Source: Salinisphaera sp. T31B1 (GTDB lineage: Bacteria; Pseudomonadota; Gammaproteobacteria; Nevskiales; Salinisphaeraceae). Taken from it: a stretch of DNA of 64,000 bases. How positions within the stretch are numbered: position 1 is the first letter of the stretch; each line of letters opens with the position of its first letter. Shown in pieces: positions 60,930-64,000 of this stretch. The notes beneath the pieces are model-generated. The model did no database searches and had not been told where the DNA came from. It was given only the letters and a program-made list of their open reading frames with translations. Location: NCBI RefSeq assembly GCF_040361275.1, contig NZ_APNH01000006.1, forward strand, positions 1 through 64,000. The letters run 5' to 3'. The translations under genes and the position numbers were made by a program.

Positions 60930-62435
60930 CTACTGATTCGTCACATAGCCAGTGCGGCTCATCAGGCCCGCGCGTATGGCAATGTTGGATAGATATTCAC
61001 CCTGAATGTTCAGATTCTCGGTCGCACGCGTGACCGCCACATAAAGAAGATTAAGCTCCTCCTCCCTCGCTCTGACACCAAGGCTGTACTGATTCTCTGC
61101 GTTGAGTGTTTGATCGAAGTCGCCCATTACGACCACGTTTCGCCACTCGGCCCCCTTCGCCTTATGTGCCGTCGTCAGTACAACAGAATTGGCATCCTGT
61201 GCTTCACAGTCGTTGCGTTGCTTGAGCATGCTCAAAAGCTCGGCAAACCGCGGCGCGAAGTCCGTCAGTATTCGAACGATCTGACGAAGCTCTCGAGCGA
61301 AAGGCCCATTTCCTTTCGACGCTGCGATCAGCGATGAATAGGACTTGAACCCCCGAACTAGCGGATCACGCACAAGCCGCCGATCACCGCCCGCTAGAGC
61401 GTCGACAGACTCAAGTTGACGAGCAAGTTCGCTCATATCGCCGTTGAGCAGCACATTAAGGCCGCTGTCGCGGAGAACGAACGAGTCGGCGATGAGCTGA
61501 TAGTTAGTACGATATATGCGCGTGCACGGCGTAGGTGGGGGCCTGTGCACAATACTCGTGTTCAAACGCGGATAGCCTTGCAGGGGATACCTGAGCTTGG
61601 TCTTCTTTTTTTCGCAAAGAATCGCATTAGCGAGATCGGCGATGACAGGGCCGAAGCGAAACGAATGCGTCAGCGGTAGCTCGAGCGCCGTGATTTTCTG
61701 CATCGCATCCACCGCGCCACGGAACGAATAGATCTGCTGATGCGTATCGCCCACGTAAATGACACGGCGCCCAGCCAGTGCAGCTAGAACTACGGCATTC
61801 GAGTCCTGCGCTTCATCGAGCAGAACGACGTCATAACGATCAAGCCCAGGCGTACCGATTACCTGCCAGTATTTCAGATAAAGATCGTGGGGCAGGGGTA
61901 GGCGAGATTTCTCTCCAGGCGCGGCAGCATGGAACAAATCCTGCGCGTGTTCGACAACCTGTTCTATCAAATCATCACAGCCAAGTTCTGTACGCACTCG
62001 TCCCGGTACGCACGCTGCTGTGACAATGGGATCGCCAGATTGCTCGTAGGCAGTGAGCGTTGTCACGATTGCATGAGCATATGCGTAGGCCGATAGACCA
62101 GCTATCTCGCCATCGAGCCCAAGCAGTTCCATGACGTGACGGGGGAAGATACGCCCGAGTTGTCGCTGCCGCGTATCGACTTTGATGTTGAGTTCCGCGT
62201 ACGCGATTCCGTGCGCTGTATACACGTCAGCAGTCGCACCGAATTTCCGCTGCGCCTCCTGCTTGAGCGCACGGTTGTAGGCTAAATAAACGACGCGCTG
62301 CCCAGCTGCGCTCAACGCTTGAGCTACGGCGCAAAGCGTTGAGGTCTTACCGCAGCCCGCGCCGGCCGGCACGAGTAACGACTCGTGACCGGCGACGGCG
62401 TGGTCTACGACTGCAACCTGTTGCTCACAAAGCAC
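60930..62435 (-). CDS. UvrD/Rep-like superfamily 1 helicase
   Basis: The roughly 501-residue helicase has Walker A (VPAGAGCGKTSTL), motif Ia (VVYLAYNRALKQEAQRKF), motif II (DVVLLDEAQDSN), motif III (VIYVGDTHQQIYSFRGAVDAM), motif IV (THSFRFG), motif V (VVLTTAHKAKGAEW) and motif VI (ELNLLYVAVTRATENL). GTG 62435 (LCEQQVAVVDHA) fits family starts; the frame extends to 62516, overlapping the FlhC-like gene. It is smaller than UvrD, like phage or plasmid helicases. Confidence 0.85.
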   Translation of the reverse strand: MLCEQQVAVVDHAVAGHESLLVPAGAGCGKTSTLCAVAQALSAAGQRVVYLAYNRALKQEAQRKFGATADVYTAHGIAYAELNIKVDTRQRQLGRIFPRHVMELLGLDGEIAGLSAYAYAHAIVTTLTAYEQSGDPIVTAACVPGRVRTELGCDDLIEQVVEHAQDLFHAAAPGEKSRLPLPHDLYLKYWQVIGTPGLDRYDVVLLDEAQDSNAVVLAALAGRRVIYVGDTHQQIYSFRGAVDAMQKITALELPLTHSFRFGPVIADLANAILCEKKKTKLRYPLQGYPRLNTSIVHRPPPTPCTRIYRTNYQLIADSFVLRDSGLNVLLNGDMSELARQLESVDALAGGDRRLVRDPLVRGFKSYSSLIAASKGNGPFARELRQIVRILTDFAPRFAELLSMLKQRNDCEAQDANSVVLTTAHKAKGAEWRNVVVMGDFDQTLNAENQYSLGVRAREEELNLLYVAVTRATENLNIQGEYLSNIAIRAGLMSRTGYVTNQ

Positions 62436-62475
62436 GGAAGGAGCCTGTCGGCGGGAACGCTGACGGTGCCAACAA

Positions 62476-62943
62476 TCAGCAATGCGAGCATGCGGGCGCG
62501 TAATGCTGGCGCGCAACTTCCAAATATCTGGCCGTACACTTGGGGCATGTCACAAGGCGCGCTTCGGCCGAACGCAAAGCTCTAGCGAGAACCCAGGTCT
62601 CGTTGAGCGTAATGCAGTGACTCGCAGGCGGATTGTCCTCGAGATAAATTCGATGAGCTGCCATGACAGCCTCGGGGTCAACACCCGACTCGTAGTTCGG
62701 CGCGAGTTCACAGTAGAAGGACATGATGCAGCTCGCGGCCATGAACTCTCGGCGTGTTCGAACGATGCTATCTGCATCACGCATCTGCCCTGAGCGCGGC
62801 GCTACGCCGTGGAGCTCTCGGTAGAGCGCGCGTGCTTTGGGTTTTGTAATACCCGTTTCAAGAACTACGATGCACGGGCGTAAGTTCTGGGTCAGCATTT
62901 TGATGGCTCGATGCTGCACGAGATGATCCATGTGTCGATTCAC
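62476..62943 (-). CDS. FlhC-family transcriptional activator (SetC/AcaC-like)
   Basis: The 155-residue protein resembles FlhC: HRAIKMLTQNLRPCIVVLETGITKPKARALYRELHG, REFMAASCIMSFYCELAP, VMAAHRIYLEDNPP, and NETWVLARALRSAEARLVTCPKC...CSHC. The zinc cysteines are 133, 136, 152 and 155. GTG 62943 overlaps the TGA of the FlhD-like gene. In SXT and IncC elements FlhDC-like pairs switch on transfer genes. The neighbouring TraF/H/G genes make that the likely role. Confidence 0.85.
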   Translation of the reverse strand: MNRHMDHLVQHRAIKMLTQNLRPCIVVLETGITKPKARALYRELHGVAPRSGQMRDADSIVRTRREFMAASCIMSFYCELAPNYESGVDPEAVMAAHRIYLEDNPPASHCITLNETWVLARALRSAEARLVTCPKCTARYLEVARQHYAPACSHC

Positions 62944-63230
62944 GACAACCCCCGTGCCAGCTGACGCAGGCGTGAATCCGGATCCTTCGCATCGTCAAAT
63001 ATTTTCAGGTCAACTTTCTTGACCCGGAACTGCATCAGCGAGGCGCTGGCCAGAACGTTCAAATCGCTAAGCGAGCAATCTTTGATCCGCTCAGCCGTCT
63101 GCTGCGTCACACCGTAGCGCAACGCGGCTTCTGCGACACTTTCCAGCGCGAGTTCGCGCAAGCTGTACCAATACAGCCGATTGATTTCTTGTATGTCACG
63201 TGCTCGCACGCTTACTGATTCAGTCTTCAT
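62940..63230 (-). CDS. FlhD-family transcriptional activator (SetD/AcaD-like)
   Basis: The 96-residue protein fits FlhD: RDIQEINRLYWYSLRELALESVAEAALRYGVTQQTAERIKDCSLSDLNVLASASLMQFRV, matching the FlhD dimer core and the late SxxLVCHFR-type motif. ATG 63230 (MKTESVSVRAR) has GGGACCGGGG upstream; the frame to 63275 is also open. It is co-translated with the FlhC-like partner and should form a heterohexamer that binds transfer promoters. Confidence 0.82.
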   Translation of the reverse strand: MKTESVSVRARDIQEINRLYWYSLRELALESVAEAALRYGVTQQTAERIKDCSLSDLNVLASASLMQFRVKKVDLKIFDDAKDPDSRLRQLARGLS

Positions 63231-63305
63231 CCCCGGTCCCTTTTCCCTTGCATGAATGTACCGCGCCAACTCCACGCGCGGCTTAATCCCTAGCGTTGTC
63301 TCCTA

Positions 63306-63530
63306 TCAGCATCCGGCTAAAAGTCGGCGCTTGATATTGGAGAAGTCGCCCTCGCTTGAGCCATTTGGTTGTACCGCGGCCGGCTCAGGTTCCGCGTCTT
63401 GTAATAGGCTTGCACGCAGTCCGATTTCCGCAAGCAACCGCAAACGCCCAGCGCGATCGCGTGGGGCGTAGCGACCGAGCTCCGCGATGAGTTCGGTATG
63501 ATGTTCAGGCACGCTGACTTTTATCTGCAT
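63306..63530 (-). CDS. Small ribbon-helix-helix/ParR-like protein next to ParM-like ATPase
   Basis: The 74-residue protein starts MQIKVSVPEHHTELIAELGRYAPRDRAGRLRLLAEIGLRASLL, a strand plus two helices as in ribbon-helix-helix DNA-binding proteins. It begins 11 bases after the stop of a ParM-like ATPase. That order (parM then parR/stbB) is usual in type II partition loci. Its binding site (parC) is not identified. Confidence 0.7.
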   Translation of the reverse strand: MQIKVSVPEHHTELIAELGRYAPRDRAGRLRLLAEIGLRASLLQDAEPEPAAVQPNGSSEGDFSNIKRRLLAGC

Positions 63531-63541
63531 CGCTAGAACTG

Positions 63542-64000
63542 TCAGGTGCCCAATGTCCAGAATCCACGAGCATTTGCGTTTACGGGATCGTCAATCTTCT
63601 GTACCCGCGTACCCGGGAACACAGCTCGCGCGGCATCCTCGTAGTAGCCAGCCCCGCCGCCGACAAGCAGCAGAAGGTCAAACCCGCTCATATCACCTCG
63701 AAGCGATTGCCGAAGCTCTCTCAAAGCGCTCGACGTCGTATCGGCAGCGGCATGCGCAATTACAGGGTGAAGCGCAATTTTTTTCCCGCCGATAAAAATA
63801 TTCTCTCGACCCTCTCGAATCGTTTGCTCGATTCGGTGCATGCCATAACGCTGGCCGTACTGTTCGAATAACAGATCGTCCGCGGCGGCGAGGAGCATCG
63901 ACATCGCTTTGACGCTTGAACCGGAAGCGGTATGCCGGATTTCGCCCCCTTGGATTGCCACCCAATCAACCGAATAGAATCCCGGATCGATGATCAGGAT
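63542..64000 (-). CDS. ParM/StbA-like plasmid segregation actin-fold ATPase (C-terminal part, cut by window)
   Basis: About 152 residues are visible and the frame is open to the window edge. They begin ILIIDPGFYSVDWVAIQGG (actin-fold phosphate strand) and hold SGSSVKAMSMLLAAADDLLFEQYG, ENIFIGGKKIALHPVIAHAA and DLLLLVGGGAGYYEDAARAVFPG (adenosine motif), ending ANARGFWTLGT. This is the pattern of ParM/Alp-type segregation filaments. It implies a plasmid or a plasmid-derived element. Confidence 0.82.
   Translation of the reverse strand: MLIIDPGFYSVDWVAIQGGEIRHTASGSSVKAMSMLLAAADDLLFEQYGQRYGMHRIEQTIREGRENIFIGGKKIALHPVIAHAAADTTSSALRELRQSLRGDMSGFDLLLLVGGGAGYYEDAARAVFPGTRVQKIDDPVNANARGFWTLGT

Noticed and set aside
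1-64000. tRNA, rRNA or CRISPR array
   Set aside because: No GGTTCGAATC-type T-arm with a matching cloverleaf, no rRNA-like stretch and no regularly spaced repeats were seen.

Overview
The window looks like DNA from a GC-rich, salt-adapted gammaproteobacterium. This is an inference from gene content: an NhaA antiporter, a ClC channel, a formate/nitrite-type channel, manganese catalase and sulfite oxidation genes. A Salinisphaera-like host would fit but is not proven. The last third looks like a conjugative plasmid or integrative element, so the whole window may be a large plasmid or a chromosome-mobile element junction. No rRNA, tRNA or CRISPR array was seen.

Region 1 (1-9,707, mostly minus strand) is an aldehyde, thiol and oxidant stress block. 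It holds a formaldehyde dehydrogenase, a quinol monooxygenase-like protein, a peroxiredoxin, a DsbA-like protein, a DJ-1/PfpI protein (a second copy is cut by the window edge), an HbpS-like protein, a broken alpha/beta hydrolase, a quinone oxidoreductase and an FNT channel. A sigma-54 promoter and three similar 16-bp upstream sites precede the formaldehyde dehydrogenase. About 900 bp away, beyond a long structured intergenic element, lie a sigma-54 activator and a MEDS-domain sensor that probably control it.

Region 2 (10,010-24,031) has an NhaA fused to a thioredoxin domain, a frameshifted small membrane gene, and a Tn3-family transposon (12,641-16,509) with an intact resolvase and a dead transposase. 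It ends against a zeta-toxin remnant. Next come the divergent hmp/nsrR nitric-oxide module with its operator, a run of small stress genes, and sugE behind a probable guanidine-II riboswitch. Then follow rnk and a ClC channel with CBS domains.

Region 3 (24,190-41,301) carries a GntR regulator with a bile-acid-symporter-family transporter, a frameshifted integrase between inverted repeats, and a sulfite island. The island has a LysR regulator, a TDT-family exporter, a fused SoeB-SoeC subunit, SoeA, its chaperone, two DUF202 proteins, a Tat-exported SorA-like sulfite oxidase, and a diheme cytochrome fused to a beta-propeller. Sulfite could thus be oxidised on both sides of the inner membrane. 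A DUF2383 protein and a manganese catalase follow.

Region 4 (41,422-50,066) is a patchwork: an orphan MbcA/ParS antitoxin, a FitAB-type toxin-antitoxin pair with operator, a zinc-ribbon/tyrosine-recombinase pair, an IS1595 remnant, genes broken by amber codons, and a Tus-like replication-terminus protein.

Region 5 (50,126-64,000) is conjugation and plasmid maintenance: a lytic transglycosylase, a DsbA-like protein, TraF, TraH and TraG of an F-type secretion system, a NERD nuclease, a UvrD-like helicase, an FlhD/FlhC-like activator pair (as in SXT SetDC or IncC AcaDC), a small ParR-like protein and a ParM-like ATPase cut by the window end.
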